From NCBI GenBank assembly GCA_022616055.1, contig JAKEFM010000086.1, positions 1 to 64,000 of the forward strand: a stretch of 64,000 nt of DNA. Reading direction: 5' to 3'. Shown here piece after piece: positions 8,630-18,977 of the stretch (positions are counted from its first letter, which is position 1; each line of letters opens with the position of its first letter). This DNA comes from Planctomycetota bacterium (GTDB lineage Bacteria > Planctomycetota > UBA1135 > JAKEFM01). The position numbers and the translations under genes are program-made. A model generated the notes under the pieces. That model was not told where the DNA came from, searched no databases, and saw only the letters and a program-made list of their open reading frames with translations.

Positions 8630-10276
8630 TCACCGCGCGCCCGGCCGGGCGAACTCGTCGCCGGGCAGATAGGCGGGCATCTCCGCTCCGTCCGCGATCG
8701 TCGCGCCGAGGACGAAGGCGAACCGGGCCATCTTCACCATCCCCTCGAGGTCCCACGCCGGGTCGAACTCGTCGCCGGGGCGGTGGTAGCGGTTCTTCCG
8801 GTAGTCCTCGTAGCGCTCCTCGCCCCAGGTCGCCGGCTTGCCGACGAACCGGAGCCCGGTCCCGAGCCGGATCGCGGGGACGGAGCCCTTGGCGAAGTTG
8901 AAGTGGTCGGACCGGTAGAAGAAGCCCTGCTCGGGGTGCGGGTCGGGCACGAGCGCGACGCCGAGGGAGCGGGCGGCCGCCTCGACGACCCCCTTCAACG
9001 TGCAGCGCTCGTAGCCGTCGGGCTGGACCTCCGCGGGCTCCCCGTCGACGGCGATCCCGTCGAGGTTGATGTCCGCCGCGATCCTCGGGAGCGGCACCGG
9101 AGGATGGGCGACGAAGTACTCCGAGCCCCGCAGCCCCTGCTCCTCCGCGGTCGGGAAGAGGAAGTAGACGGAGCGCGCCGGGGCCTTCCCCAGCGTCGCG
9201 AACAGCCGGGCGATCTCGAGCACCGTCGCGCAGCCGCTGCCGTTGTCGACGGCGCCGTTGAAGATCGCGTCCCCCTCCTCCTCGACCCCCACGCCGAGGT
9301 GGTCGTAGTGGGCCGTGTAGACCAGGGCCTCCTCGGGCCTCGTCGATCCGGGGAGCCGCCCGACGACGTTCGACGTCTCGAGGGGCCGACGCTTCGAGAC
9401 CAGCGTCGCCCGCACGCGCAGTCCCGTCGGCACCGGGGCGAAGTCCCGTCGCGCCGCCCGTCCCGTCAGCTCTCCGAGGTCGAGCCCGGCCAGCGCGAGC
9501 GCCTCCTTCGCCTTCCTCTCCGAGATCCACGCCGCGACGGAGAGGCGCTTCTCCCCCGGCCCGGGCTCGAGGTAGGCGCGCTCGCGGCCCCAGGAGTTGC
9601 GGACGACGCTCCACCCGTAGCCCGCCGAGGCGTCCGTGTGGACCAAGAGCGCCCCGACCGCTCCCCTCCGGGCGGCCTCCTCGAACTTGTAGCTCCAGCG
9701 GCCGGCGTAGGTGAGGGCCTTCCCACCGAAGATTCCCGGCTCGTCGGCCGGCTGGGGCTCGTTGACGAAGGCGAGGAGGACCTTCCCCGCGACGTCGGCG
9801 CTCTTGAAGTCGTCCCACTTCTCCCGCGGCGAGGAGATCCCGTGGCCGACGAAGAGGACCTCCGCGTCGATCGACCCCGACTCCCGGAGGGTCTCGTCGA
9901 CGGCGACCGCGTCGTCCAGGATCGCGAGGGAGAGGGAGGGCTTCCCCGGCGCCGAGATCTCGAGGCGCGAGCGGGCGGCGTCCGTCTCGACCCCGACGAG
10001 CGGGACCCTCTGGAGCCAGGAGCCGTCGGGCATCCCGGGCTCGAGGCCGAGCGCCTCCATCTGGGCCGCGAGGTAGCGCGCGGCCATCGCCCCGCCCCGC
10101 GCGCCGGTTCCCCGGCCCTCGCAGAGGTCGTCGGCGAGGAAGCGCAGGTGGGCCCGGAGGTTCGCCTTGCTCACGAGGGCGGAGTGGGAGAGATGGGGAG
10201 AGGGGGCTCCCTCCTGCGCCGGGACCGGACAACCCGACAGGGACGGAGCGAGGGTGAGGAGGAAGGGGAGGGTCAT
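8630..10276 (-). CDS. M28 family metallopeptidase with PA-like insert
   Basis: YTAHYDHLGVG, NGAVDNGSGCA, TAEEQGLRGSEYF, ADINLDGI, YRSDHFNFAKGSVPAIRLGTG. Confidence 0.9.
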   Translation of the reverse strand: MTLPFLLTLAPSLSGCPVPAQEGAPSPHLSHSALVSKANLRAHLRFLADDLCEGRGTGARGGAMAARYLAAQMEALGLEPGMPDGSWLQRVPLVGVETDAARSRLEISAPGKPSLSLAILDDAVAVDETLRESGSIDAEVLFVGHGISSPREKWDDFKSADVAGKVLLAFVNEPQPADEPGIFGGKALTYAGRWSYKFEEAARRGAVGALLVHTDASAGYGWSVVRNSWGRERAYLEPGPGEKRLSVAAWISERKAKEALALAGLDLGELTGRAARRDFAPVPTGLRVRATLVSKRRPLETSNVVGRLPGSTRPEEALVYTAHYDHLGVGVEEEGDAIFNGAVDNGSGCATVLEIARLFATLGKAPARSVYFLFPTAEEQGLRGSEYFVAHPPVPLPRIAADINLDGIAVDGEPAEVQPDGYERCTLKGVVEAAARSLGVALVPDPHPEQGFFYRSDHFNFAKGSVPAIRLGTGLRFVGKPATWGEERYEDYRKNRYHRPGDEFDPAWDLEGMVKMARFAFVLGATIADGAEMPAYLPGDEFARPGAR

Positions 10277-10453
10277 GACGTGGGCAGCGTGGAGGGCCCG
10301 GCGACGATACCGAGGCCCCGAGCGCGGCGGCCAGTCGGGAGGGGCAAATCGCCGATACAGGCAGGGCGACTCCCCCCGTCCCCCAGTTCCGTGGGCCCCG
10401 GAGAAGGAGCCTCCCGGCGCCCTCCGGGACCCCCTCGGGGGGAAGCCCGCCCC

Positions 10454-12463
10454 ATGCCCGAGACTCCGGTCAAGGAGGCGCCCCCGCCTTCCTCTCCCCC
10501 CAGGGACGAGGAACCGCTCGGCCGTCGACTCCGGCGCCTCGTGATCGGCGCCCCGAGGAACCTCGAGGACCGGACCCTCTTCCACCGCCTCGCCCTGGTG
10601 CCCCTCCTCGCCTGGGTGGGCCTCGGGGCGGACGGGCTCTCCTCCTCCGCCTACGGCCCGGAGGAGGCCTTCCGGACCCTCGGAGGGCACACCTTCCTCG
10701 CCCTCCCGCTCGCCGTCCTGATGGCGGGGACCGTGTTCCTCGTCTCTTCCGCCTACAGCCGGATCATCGAGCAGTTCCCCCACGGCGGCGGAGGCTACGT
10801 CGTCGCGACGAAGCTCCTCGGGGAGCGGGCGGGCGTCGTCTCGGGGTGCGCCCTCCTCATCGACTACGTCCTGACGATCACCGTCTCGGTCGCCGCCGCG
10901 GGCGACGCGCTCTTCAGTTTCCTCCCGCCCCACGCGCAGTCGTTGAAGCTCCCCGTCGAGGTCCTCCTCCTCGCGGGTCTGACGACCCTCAATCTCCGCG
11001 GCGTCCGCGAGTCGGTCCTCACCCTCGCCCCGATCTTCCTCCTCTTCGTCGCCACCCACGTCGTCCTGATCCTCGGCGGGATCGTCGCGCACGCCCCCGC
11101 GTTCCCCGCGACGGCGCGCTCGATCGCCGGGGGCTGCGGGGAGGGGCTCTCGACGCTCGGCGTCGGGGGGGTCCTCCTCCTCCTGCTGCGGGCCTACTCG
11201 CTCGGGGGAGGGACCTACACCGGCATCGAGGCGGTCTCGAACGGCCTCCCCCTCATGCGCCGGCCGCGCGCCCGGACGGCGAAGCGGACGATGGTCTACA
11301 TGGCCGCGTCCCTCGCCTTCACGGCGACGGGGCTCCTCCTCTGCTACCTCCTCTGGAACGTCGCCCCCGTCCCGGGGAAGACGATGAACGCCGTCCTCGT
11401 CGAGCGCCTCGCCGCCCCGCTCCCGGGAGGGGGGGTCCTCGTCGTCCTCACCCTCCTCTCCGAGGCCGCGCTCCTCGTCGTCGCCGCGCAGGCGGGATTC
11501 CTCGACGGTCCGCGCGTGCTCGCCAACATGGCGGTCGACTCCTGGGTGCCCCACCGCTTCTCGGCCCTCTCCGACCGCCTGACGACGCAGAACGGCGTCC
11601 TCCTCATGGGGGCGGCCTCCCTCGCCGCGCTCTTCTACACGGGAGGCGCGGTCGGCCACCTCGTCGTGATGTACAGCATCAACGTCTTCCTCACCTTCTC
11701 CCTCTCCATGCTCGGGATGACGCTCTGGCGGCTGCGCAACCGGCGCCGGGACGCCCGGTGGAAGCGCCGCGCCGCCCTCTTCGGCGTCGGCTTCGCCCTG
11801 TGCGCGACGATCCTCGTCTCGACGGTCGTCCTCAAGTTCCGGGCGGGGGGGTGGGTGACGCTCCTCCTCACGGGGTCGGTCGTCTCCCTCTGCTTCCTGA
11901 TCCGCCGCCACTACCGGACCGTCGTCGCCAAGCTCGCGCGGCTCTACGCCGACCTCGGGACCCTCCCCCTCGTGCCCGCGGAGAAGCCGGGGGCGCTCGA
12001 TCCGGGCGCGCCGACCGCGGCCGTCCTCGTCGGCTCCTACGGCGGCCTGGGGATCCACACGACCCTCAACGTCTTCCGCGCCTTCCCCAACCACTTCAAG
12101 AACCTCGTCTTCCTCACCGTCGGCGTGATCGACTCCGGCGTCTTCAAGGGGGAGGAGGCGGTCGGGTCGCTCCGGAAGCGGACGGAGGAGACGGCGAAGA
12201 AGTACGTCGAGGTCGCGCGCGCCCTGGGCGTCCCGGCGACCTACCGGACGGCGATCGGCACCGACGCCGTGGCGGAGGTCGAGCGGCTCTCGCTGGCCGT
12301 CGCGAAGGACTTCCCGCAGACGACCTTCTTCGGGGGGAAGGTCATCTTCCAGCGCGAGAAGTGGTACCAGCGGATCCTCCACAACGAGACCGCCTTCGCG
12401 CTCCAGAAGCGCCTCCAGTGGGCGGGGAAGACGATGGTCGTCCTCTCCGCCCGGGTCCTGTAG
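10454..12463 (+). CDS. APC superfamily amino acid/cation permease
   Basis: ADGLSSSAYGPEEAF, multiple TM segments, GGTYTGIEAVSNGLPLM; soluble C-terminal domain. Confidence 0.85.
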   Translation: MPETPVKEAPPPSSPPRDEEPLGRRLRRLVIGAPRNLEDRTLFHRLALVPLLAWVGLGADGLSSSAYGPEEAFRTLGGHTFLALPLAVLMAGTVFLVSSAYSRIIEQFPHGGGGYVVATKLLGERAGVVSGCALLIDYVLTITVSVAAAGDALFSFLPPHAQSLKLPVEVLLLAGLTTLNLRGVRESVLTLAPIFLLFVATHVVLILGGIVAHAPAFPATARSIAGGCGEGLSTLGVGGVLLLLLRAYSLGGGTYTGIEAVSNGLPLMRRPRARTAKRTMVYMAASLAFTATGLLLCYLLWNVAPVPGKTMNAVLVERLAAPLPGGGVLVVLTLLSEAALLVVAAQAGFLDGPRVLANMAVDSWVPHRFSALSDRLTTQNGVLLMGAASLAALFYTGGAVGHLVVMYSINVFLTFSLSMLGMTLWRLRNRRRDARWKRRAALFGVGFALCATILVSTVVLKFRAGGWVTLLLTGSVVSLCFLIRRHYRTVVAKLARLYADLGTLPLVPAEKPGALDPGAPTAAVLVGSYGGLGIHTTLNVFRAFPNHFKNLVFLTVGVIDSGVFKGEEAVGSLRKRTEETAKKYVEVARALGVPATYRTAIGTDAVAEVERLSLAVAKDFPQTTFFGGKVIFQREKWYQRILHNETAFALQKRLQWAGKTMVVLSARVL

Positions 12464-12474
12464 CGGGGAGCCTC

Positions 12475-13863
12475 CTACAGCGCCCCGACGATCTTGTTCG
12501 TCACCTTGGCGAGCGGGGGGCTCGCGACGTTGAAGACCGCCGCCTGCATGTGGACGAACGAGCCGTCGAGGACCGGGAGGACCGGGATCGGGATGGGAGG
12601 GGTCGCCGCCGCCGGCGTGACCCCGGAGGGGAAGAACTGGATCAGGATCGTCGGGTCGATCAGCACGTTCCCGAAGGGCTGGAGGACGAAGTTGAGGGGG
12701 CCCAGCGAGAAGAAGTAGGCGACGAACCGGGCCGCGGGCGCCGCCACGTCGAGGGAGAAGGTCTGCCCCTGCCCGAAGGTCCCGTTGAGGAGGAGCCGGA
12801 CGTCGGTCACCTCGTCGTAGCCGATCTCCGGGACCGCGAAGGCGTCGTTGTCCGAGTCGATGAACCGCGGGTCGCCGTCGCCGTCCGAGTCGAGGAAGGG
12901 GGGCACGATCGAGGTCCCCGCGTCGACGAGGGGGGAGGTCGCGAGGAGATGGTGGTCGCCCGGGGGGACCGGGTTCACGAACAGCGGGTCGACGGAGACG
13001 TCGTTCGGCCCCGGGGCGATCGCGGAGTAGTCGGTCCCGTTGCCGAAGACGCAGTTGAAGTCGTTGAGGAGGTTGAGCAGCGCCGGTGGAGCGATCCCGA
13101 AGTCGAAGATCCCGAGGCCCGAGTTGTTCGCGACGATGTTGTTGAAGACGTTCCAGTTCCCCCCCTGGACCCGGATCCCGTTCAGGCCGTCGACGATCGT
13201 GTTGTTGTAGACGTCCCCGCCCCCGGGGCTCCCCGTCGTGATGTCCGAGATCCAGAGGTTCGCGTCGGTCGCGCCCTGGATCAGGTTTTCGTGGATCCGG
13301 AGGCCGCTCGCCGGCCCGAAGGTCGCGATCCCGTAGGCGGAGAATCCCGCGCCCGTCTCGACGACGCAGTGGTCGATCTCGATGTTCGTCGTCTGGAAGC
13401 TCGACCCGGCGGTGATGCTCCCGATCCGGACGACGCCGAACCCGCCGTTGTGGTTGCGGAGCGTGAACCCGGAGAGCCGGCCCCCGCTCCCCATGGCGCG
13501 GAAGGAGATCATCCCCGCGACCGACGTGCTCGCCCCGCCGCCGTCGACGATCGTCGCGGCGGCGCCCCCGACGCCGAGGATCTGGACGTTCTGCTGCGGG
13601 ACCGCGACGCCTCCGGGGAGCCCGATGTTGATCGGGAAGATCTCCCCCGTCGTCCCCGGGGCGTAGGTCCCGGGGCGCACGAGGATCCGGTCCCCCGGGA
13701 CGGCGATGGTCGCCGCCGCCGTGATCGACAGGAGCGGGAGGGAGAGGGTCCCGGGATTGGCGTCGTTGCCGGTCGCGGCGTCGACCCAGATGTCGACCGC
13801 CGACGCGCGGGAGACGGCTCCGGAGAGGAGGAGGGCGGAGCCGAGGAGCGAGGCGAGGCGCAT
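12475..13863 (-). CDS. Secreted right-handed parallel beta-helix protein (DUF1565-like)
   Basis: Signal peptide, IWVDAATGNDANPGT start, repeated N-x-I/V strands, GYDEV; C-terminal beta domain. Confidence 0.82.
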   Translation of the reverse strand: MRLASLLGSALLLSGAVSRASAVDIWVDAATGNDANPGTLSLPLLSITAAATIAVPGDRILVRPGTYAPGTTGEIFPINIGLPGGVAVPQQNVQILGVGGAAATIVDGGGASTSVAGMISFRAMGSGGRLSGFTLRNHNGGFGVVRIGSITAGSSFQTTNIEIDHCVVETGAGFSAYGIATFGPASGLRIHENLIQGATDANLWISDITTGSPGGGDVYNNTIVDGLNGIRVQGGNWNVFNNIVANNSGLGIFDFGIAPPALLNLLNDFNCVFGNGTDYSAIAPGPNDVSVDPLFVNPVPPGDHHLLATSPLVDAGTSIVPPFLDSDGDGDPRFIDSDNDAFAVPEIGYDEVTDVRLLLNGTFGQGQTFSLDVAAPAARFVAYFFSLGPLNFVLQPFGNVLIDPTILIQFFPSGVTPAAATPPIPIPVLPVLDGSFVHMQAAVFNVASPPLAKVTNKIVGAL

Positions 13864-13954
13864 GGAGACCTCCAGATTCGGGCCTTCGGTCGGGCCCGAC
13901 GAGGGGCCCGCATCACGGCGTCCGATTCTAGCGAGCCGCCCGGAATCCGCCGCT

Positions 13955-15694
13955 CTATTGCAGCGTCACGGCGAGCCCGCGCGTCATCACCCCCGGGAGA
14001 GGGGCCGGACCGGGATCGACGACGAACCACTGGACGTAGGCGACCCCGCCCACGAGGAGGGGATCGGGCGGGATGGCGAAGGGGAACGAGACGCGGCCGG
14101 CGCCCGGCCCCGGTCCGCTCGTCGCCGCCGGGAGCATCGCGTCGAGGGAGACGAGGAGGCTGCAGGCGGGCATCCCGAGGAGGCCGAGGTTGAGGGGAAG
14201 GGGGAGGCCCCCCGGCAGGGACGCGTTCGACGCCCCGAGGAGGAGGAGGGCGAAGGTGCCGGGGAGGGTCCTCGAGAGATGGACCTCGAAGGTCGCCCCG
14301 ACGAAGGGGGTCCCCGTGACGCCGATCCGCGGCGCGGCGCCGAGAGACCCGGGGCATCCCGAGCCGAACGAGTCGATGCCGGGCGGGACGCCCGAATAGG
14401 CGTAGGCCTTCCCGACGTCCCCGGTCCCGACGTCGTGGAAGTGGGCGCCGACGGAGACCTCCCCGAAGCCGTCGCCGTCCATGTCCCCGCCGGGGCCGAG
14501 CCCGGTCCCGAAGAAGTCGGCGAGGGCCTCGCCCCCCTGCTCGAAGAGGAGGGGCGGGGGGGGGACGGGGGACGGGCCGCCGCGGAAGACGTAGATGCGG
14601 CCGGTCTGCCCGTTCTGGGAGGGGGCGCCCGCGGCGTAGTCGGCGAATCCGTCGCCGTCGACGTCGCCGGCCGCCGAGACGGAGGTGCCGAGGGCGTCGC
14701 CCGGAGCGAGGCCGTCCGCGGTCGTGAGGAGCGCGCCGGTGAGGCCGGAGTAGAGGTAGACGCGCCCGGCGAACGCCCCGCCGCCGCTCGCCTGCCCCCA
14801 CGCCCCGACGAGGATGTCGGCCCGCCCGTCGCCGTCCGTGTCCCCGGGCCCCGCCACCGCCGCGCCGAAGGCCGCGGCGGGGGACTCCCCGTCGAACGTG
14901 AAGAGGGGGGCGCCGGTGAGTCCCGAGAAGACGGCCACGCGGCCGGCGTTCGTTCCGCTCGGGGGGTCGAACCGCCACGCCCCCACGACGAGGTCGGAGC
15001 GGCCGTCGCCGTTCGCGTCTCCCGCGCCCGCCACCGCCGCCCCGAGGTTGTCCTGCTGCGCGAGCCCGGTCCAGGAGTAGAGGAGGAGGGGCGCGGCGGC
15101 GGGGAGCGCGTAGACGTAGGCCTTGCCGGCGTCGAGCGCTCCCGGGGCGTTCCACCGGTCGGCCCCGACGATCACGTCGGCCCTCCCGTCCCCGTTCACG
15201 TCCCCCGCGCCCGACACCGCGAATCCGAACCGGTCCCCGACCGCCTCCCCCGTGACGCTGAGGAGGAGGGTCCCGTCCGGCCCCGAGAGGACGTAGGCCT
15301 TGCCGGCGTCGACGCCGCTCGCCGCGTTGTGGAGCGGCGCGCCGACGATCACGTCGGCGGTCCCGTCGCCGTTCACGTCCCCGGCGAGCGCCACCGCGTA
15401 CCCGCATTCGTCGGCCGCCGCCTCCCCGTCGAAGATCCAGAGCTGCGCGAGGCTCTGCGGGGAGTAGACGTACGCCTTCCCCGCGTCGATCCCCCCGGGG
15501 CCGTCGTGCCGCCAGGATCCGACGACGGCGTCGTCGAAGCCGTCCCCGTCGAGATCCGCCCCTCCCGAGACGGAAATCCCGAACCGGTCGTCCTGCGCCT
15601 CGCCGTCCTGCGACCAGACGAGGGTCTGGGCGGGGGAGGAGGCGGACAGGAGGGCGGAGGCGAGAAGGGCGGGACGGAGCGCGCGCAGCCTCAT
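13955..15694 (-). CDS. Secreted FG-GAP (integrin-alpha-like) repeat propeller protein
   Basis: Repeated FG.aVsgagDvnGDGraDviVGA units; C-terminal GSGCPGSLGAAPRIGVTG... domain. Confidence 0.88.
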   Translation of the reverse strand: MRLRALRPALLASALLSASSPAQTLVWSQDGEAQDDRFGISVSGGADLDGDGFDDAVVGSWRHDGPGGIDAGKAYVYSPQSLAQLWIFDGEAAADECGYAVALAGDVNGDGTADVIVGAPLHNAASGVDAGKAYVLSGPDGTLLLSVTGEAVGDRFGFAVSGAGDVNGDGRADVIVGADRWNAPGALDAGKAYVYALPAAAPLLLYSWTGLAQQDNLGAAVAGAGDANGDGRSDLVVGAWRFDPPSGTNAGRVAVFSGLTGAPLFTFDGESPAAAFGAAVAGPGDTDGDGRADILVGAWGQASGGGAFAGRVYLYSGLTGALLTTADGLAPGDALGTSVSAAGDVDGDGFADYAAGAPSQNGQTGRIYVFRGGPSPVPPPPLLFEQGGEALADFFGTGLGPGGDMDGDGFGEVSVGAHFHDVGTGDVGKAYAYSGVPPGIDSFGSGCPGSLGAAPRIGVTGTPFVGATFEVHLSRTLPGTFALLLLGASNASLPGGLPLPLNLGLLGMPACSLLVSLDAMLPAATSGPGPGAGRVSFPFAIPPDPLLVGGVAYVQWFVVDPGPAPLPGVMTRGLAVTLQ

Positions 15695-15751
15695 GGCGGT
15701 TCTCCCGGTCGTCCGGGGAACCTGGGATTATGCGCGGCGCGAGGCGGAGGG

Positions 15752-17497
15752 CTACGGCGAGTCGACGAGGGTCTCGGAGACGGGCTCCTCGCCGATCTGG
15801 ACCATGCCGCGGACGAGCTTGCCCCGGCAGGCGCTGAGCTCGAGCGTGTAGATCCCGGGCGGCGCGTCGAGCGACACGAGGCAGCGGCCGTCGGCCCGCC
15901 GCGCGGCGCGGTAGACCGTCTCGACGACGGGGATCCCTCCCGGCCCGAGAAGGCGCGCCTCGCACACGACGGAGCGCTGCGGCCCGAGGATCTCCGGCCG
16001 CGGCCGGAACCGGACCTTGAGGCGGCGGGGGCGGCGGAGGGGGAAGCCCCGGTCGGAGTTCTCGCCGCTCGCGAGCTCGAGGCGGAGCGCGTTCCCCGCC
16101 AGGACGAGGAAGCCCGACCCCGGCGGGGCGGCGCCGAGCCGAACGCTCTCCCCCTTCTCGTCGAGCTCCCCGGGGCAGGGGAGGCGCAGGCCCGCCACGT
16201 TCCGGTACTCGAACTCGAAGCTCTCGCGCTCCGGCAGCCAGCCGTCGACCGGGACGAGATTGAGCCGCACCGTCGCGCGCCGCGCGAGCTCGACGACCGC
16301 CCGGGCGTTCCCGAAGGGGGGGATCTCGACGCGGGCGGCCGCCGCCGCGTAGTCCGGGGCGAGCACCTCGGCGGCGTACGGGCCCGGCGGGAGGCCCCGC
16401 GCGAGGAGCGAGGGCTGGGAGGACCCGGTGTGGAGAGCGCGCATCCCGAAGTCGCCGACCAGTTTCCGCAGCGAGACCTCCGCGCCCGCCACCGGCTGGA
16501 GCGACCCGGCGTCGAGGACGTCGAGCTCGAGGGCCCCGAGGGTGCGGTTGAGACCGGGGACGTCGATCCGGAACTCGAGGGGAGGATCGCCGTCCTTCCA
16601 GCGCTTCTCCGCGATCGCCTGGTCCCGGAAGACCACCGTGACGATCCGCTCGGACCCCGAGGGCACTTCCGCCTCGAAGAGGGCCGTCTCGAGGTCGATG
16701 TCGGCCTGCTCCCCCTCGACGCTCCCGCGCCAGGCGCCCGGGCAGAACGCCTCGGCGGCCGCGTAGATCCCGGAGGCGCCCCAGAAGTCGCGGACGCGGT
16801 GGGAGCCCGCGCTTCGGACGGCCTCCGGGAAGAGGAAGAGGAGGTTCACCGGGCGGAGGGGCGCCCCCTCCAGGTCGAGGAGCCTGCCCCGCACGCGCGA
16901 GACCTTGCGCGTCCGCAGGGCGAGGTCGACGCGCGTCTGGAAAGGGGGATCGGGGAAGTTCCGTCGCAGGGTCCCGTCCTCGTAGCCGGCGACGGCCGCC
17001 CGGAGCGCGAGCTCCCCTCCCATCCGCGTCTCCAGCCGATAGACGCCGCTCGCGTTCGCCCGGCAGTCCGCGACCTTCTCGAAGGAGACCTTCGTCTCCT
17101 CCCCCTCGTCGTCGACCTCGCGGCGCTCGATCGCGAGCGTGACCGACGCGAAGCGCAGCGGCGACCCCCGCTCGTCCGTGATCCGGCCGGAGAGGGTTCC
17201 CACAGGTCCGCTCGGCTTCGCGACGGTTGGCTCCGCGGGCTCGGGTCGACCCTCGTCTCCCTCGAGGGGAGGCTCGGCCGGGGGCTCGAGGTCCCCCTCC
17301 CCTCCCTCGGCCGGACGGCTCGCGGGCCGGGTGTCGATGGGCCATTCCGCGCCCGGCACCAGCGTGGTCTCCGGCCGCGGGAGACTGCGTGCGAGCTTCG
17401 GCGTCCCGCGAACGACGAGCGTCAGGACGAACGCGACGGCCCCGATGAGGAAGGCGGCGCTCGCGAGGACGAGGCGCTCCCGCTTCGAGAGTGTCAT
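15752..17497 (-). CDS. Membrane-anchored protein with carboxypeptidase-regulatory-like (CarboxypepD_reg) repeats
   Basis: N-terminal TM; GTLSGRITDERGSPLRFASVTL, VRGRLLDLEGAPLRPVNLL and further Ig-like units. Confidence 0.7.
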   Translation of the reverse strand: MTLSKRERLVLASAAFLIGAVAFVLTLVVRGTPKLARSLPRPETTLVPGAEWPIDTRPASRPAEGGEGDLEPPAEPPLEGDEGRPEPAEPTVAKPSGPVGTLSGRITDERGSPLRFASVTLAIERREVDDEGEETKVSFEKVADCRANASGVYRLETRMGGELALRAAVAGYEDGTLRRNFPDPPFQTRVDLALRTRKVSRVRGRLLDLEGAPLRPVNLLFLFPEAVRSAGSHRVRDFWGASGIYAAAEAFCPGAWRGSVEGEQADIDLETALFEAEVPSGSERIVTVVFRDQAIAEKRWKDGDPPLEFRIDVPGLNRTLGALELDVLDAGSLQPVAGAEVSLRKLVGDFGMRALHTGSSQPSLLARGLPPGPYAAEVLAPDYAAAAARVEIPPFGNARAVVELARRATVRLNLVPVDGWLPERESFEFEYRNVAGLRLPCPGELDEKGESVRLGAAPPGSGFLVLAGNALRLELASGENSDRGFPLRRPRRLKVRFRPRPEILGPQRSVVCEARLLGPGGIPVVETVYRAARRADGRCLVSLDAPPGIYTLELSACRGKLVRGMVQIGEEPVSETLVDSP

Positions 17498-17635
17498 CGG
17501 GCGCCTCTCCGGTCGATGGAGAGGGCGTTCTCCGCGCCGAGGACGAGGGGAGCTCCCATGCGAGCGAGCGGGGGCTCCCCTGTTTCGGCCTCCGGGGCGC
17601 CCCGACCGAAGCCCCGCGGAGACCTCCCCGGCCGG

Positions 17636-18172
17636 CTAGGGAGAGGGGGGGGCGGCGAGCCGAGGGAGGGAGAGCGCGCCCCCGACCGCCCGCCAGCGGG
17701 AGGGCTCCTGCGTGAGGAGGGCCCGGTAGTAGAGGCGCACGTCGGCCGCCGGGAACTCGGCGAGGAGGGCCTCCGTCGCCTTCGCGACGACCTCGACCGA
17801 GGGGACGACGGGGTTCTCCTCCTCCCCGATCATCCCGTCCTCGTGCGGGATCCCGACGAGGTCGAGGAACCGGCGCAGGAGCGGGCGGCGCCTCTCCATG
17901 TGGAAGACGAGCAGGAGGGTCGCCGCGACGTCCTCCCGGAGATCGAGGGTCGAGGCGAGCATCCTCACGCGCAGGTCGAGCGCAAGCCGCAGGAAGCCCG
18001 CCTCGCGGAAGCCGCGGCGCGGGCCGATCTCCCGCGCGAGGGCCTCCGCCGCCTCGGGAGCGAGATCCTTCTGCTCGAAGAAGGCGCGGGCGACGGCCTC
18101 GCGCTCTTCCTTGGGGAGCTCCCGCCACAGCCGCGCCGCGGTGGGGACTTCCCCGGTCCTCGGGTCCGCCAT
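17636..18172 (-). CDS. Hypothetical helical protein
   Basis: Open frame MADPRTGEVPTAARLWRELPKEEREAVARAFF...; gene spacing consistent; no recognised domain. Confidence 0.6.
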   Translation of the reverse strand: MADPRTGEVPTAARLWRELPKEEREAVARAFFEQKDLAPEAAEALAREIGPRRGFREAGFLRLALDLRVRMLASTLDLREDVAATLLLVFHMERRRPLLRRFLDLVGIPHEDGMIGEEENPVVPSVEVVAKATEALLAEFPAADVRLYYRALLTQEPSRWRAVGGALSLPRLAAPPSP

Positions 18173-18225
18173 AAGGGGTTCCCTCCGGGTCCGCCGGGAT
18201 TCTCCCACGCCCTCCCCGGTCCCCT

Positions 18226-18969
18226 TCAACGGGCGAGGAGGGCGAGCGCCGCCTCCGGGAGGCGGCGAAGGTCCTCGACGACGGCGTCGGGCTCCGGGCC
18301 CTCGGGGGGCGACTCCCCGGCGAGGGAGGGGACCACGCGGGCGAGGACGCTCTTCATCCCCGCCGCCCGGGCCCCGGCGACGTCGACGAGCGGGAGGTCC
18401 CCGACGTGGACGCAGTCCCGCGGGTCGACGCCGAGGTAGTCGCTCGCCGCGCGGAAGATGCGCGGGTCGGGCTTGCGGAACCCGAAGGCGCTCGAGCTGA
18501 CGAGCACGTCGAAATGCGGCCGCATCCCGAGCCGCTCGAGGGTCCGGGCGATCGGCGCGTGGTAGGTGTTGTTCGAGACGAGCCCGAGGCGGACCCCCGC
18601 CTCCCGCAGCGCCGCGAGCGCCTCGAGCGCGCCGGGGACCGGCCGGTAGGCGGCCTCCTCCTTCGCGCAGAAGACGTCGAGCGCCGCCTCGATCTCCTCC
18701 GGCGCCGGGGCGTGGAGCCCTCCGGTCTCGAACGCCGTCTTGAGGTGGCCCGCCGCCGGCTCCTCGACGTACGTGCGCCGGGCGCGCCCGATCCCCTCGC
18801 GCCGCAGGCGCAGGAACCGCGCGACGACCTTCGCCGCGTCGCGGTCGGCGAGCCGCCTCGACAGGTGGGCCTCGAGCACGGGGGCGGCGGCGGGGTCGTA
18901 GACCTCGAAGGAGGAGACCTCCCCGACGAGGGTGTTGCCGAAATCGAGGAGGACGGCGCGGCGGGTCAC
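18226..18969 (-). CDS. HAD family hydrolase
   Basis: RRAVLLDFGNTL, LGLVSNNTY, RKPDPRIFRAA, VHVGDLPLVDVAGARAAGM; GTG start. Confidence 0.88.
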   Translation of the reverse strand: MTRRAVLLDFGNTLVGEVSSFEVYDPAAAPVLEAHLSRRLADRDAAKVVARFLRLRREGIGRARRTYVEEPAAGHLKTAFETGGLHAPAPEEIEAALDVFCAKEEAAYRPVPGALEALAALREAGVRLGLVSNNTYHAPIARTLERLGMRPHFDVLVSSSAFGFRKPDPRIFRAASDYLGVDPRDCVHVGDLPLVDVAGARAAGMKSVLARVVPSLAGESPPEGPEPDAVVEDLRRLPEAALALLAR

Positions 18970-18977
18970 GGGGCGGC

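Noticed and set aside
8783-10453. N-terminal half of the 1226-aa plus-strand ORF 8783..12463
   Set aside because: Antisense to the M28 peptidase with charged low-complexity sequence; the real permease starts at ATG 10454.
13706-18439. 1577-aa plus-strand ORF and the 1539-aa minus-strand ORF 13509..18128
   Set aside because: Low-complexity Arg/Gly/Pro/Glu-rich translations overlapping well-supported genes; expected from high GC.
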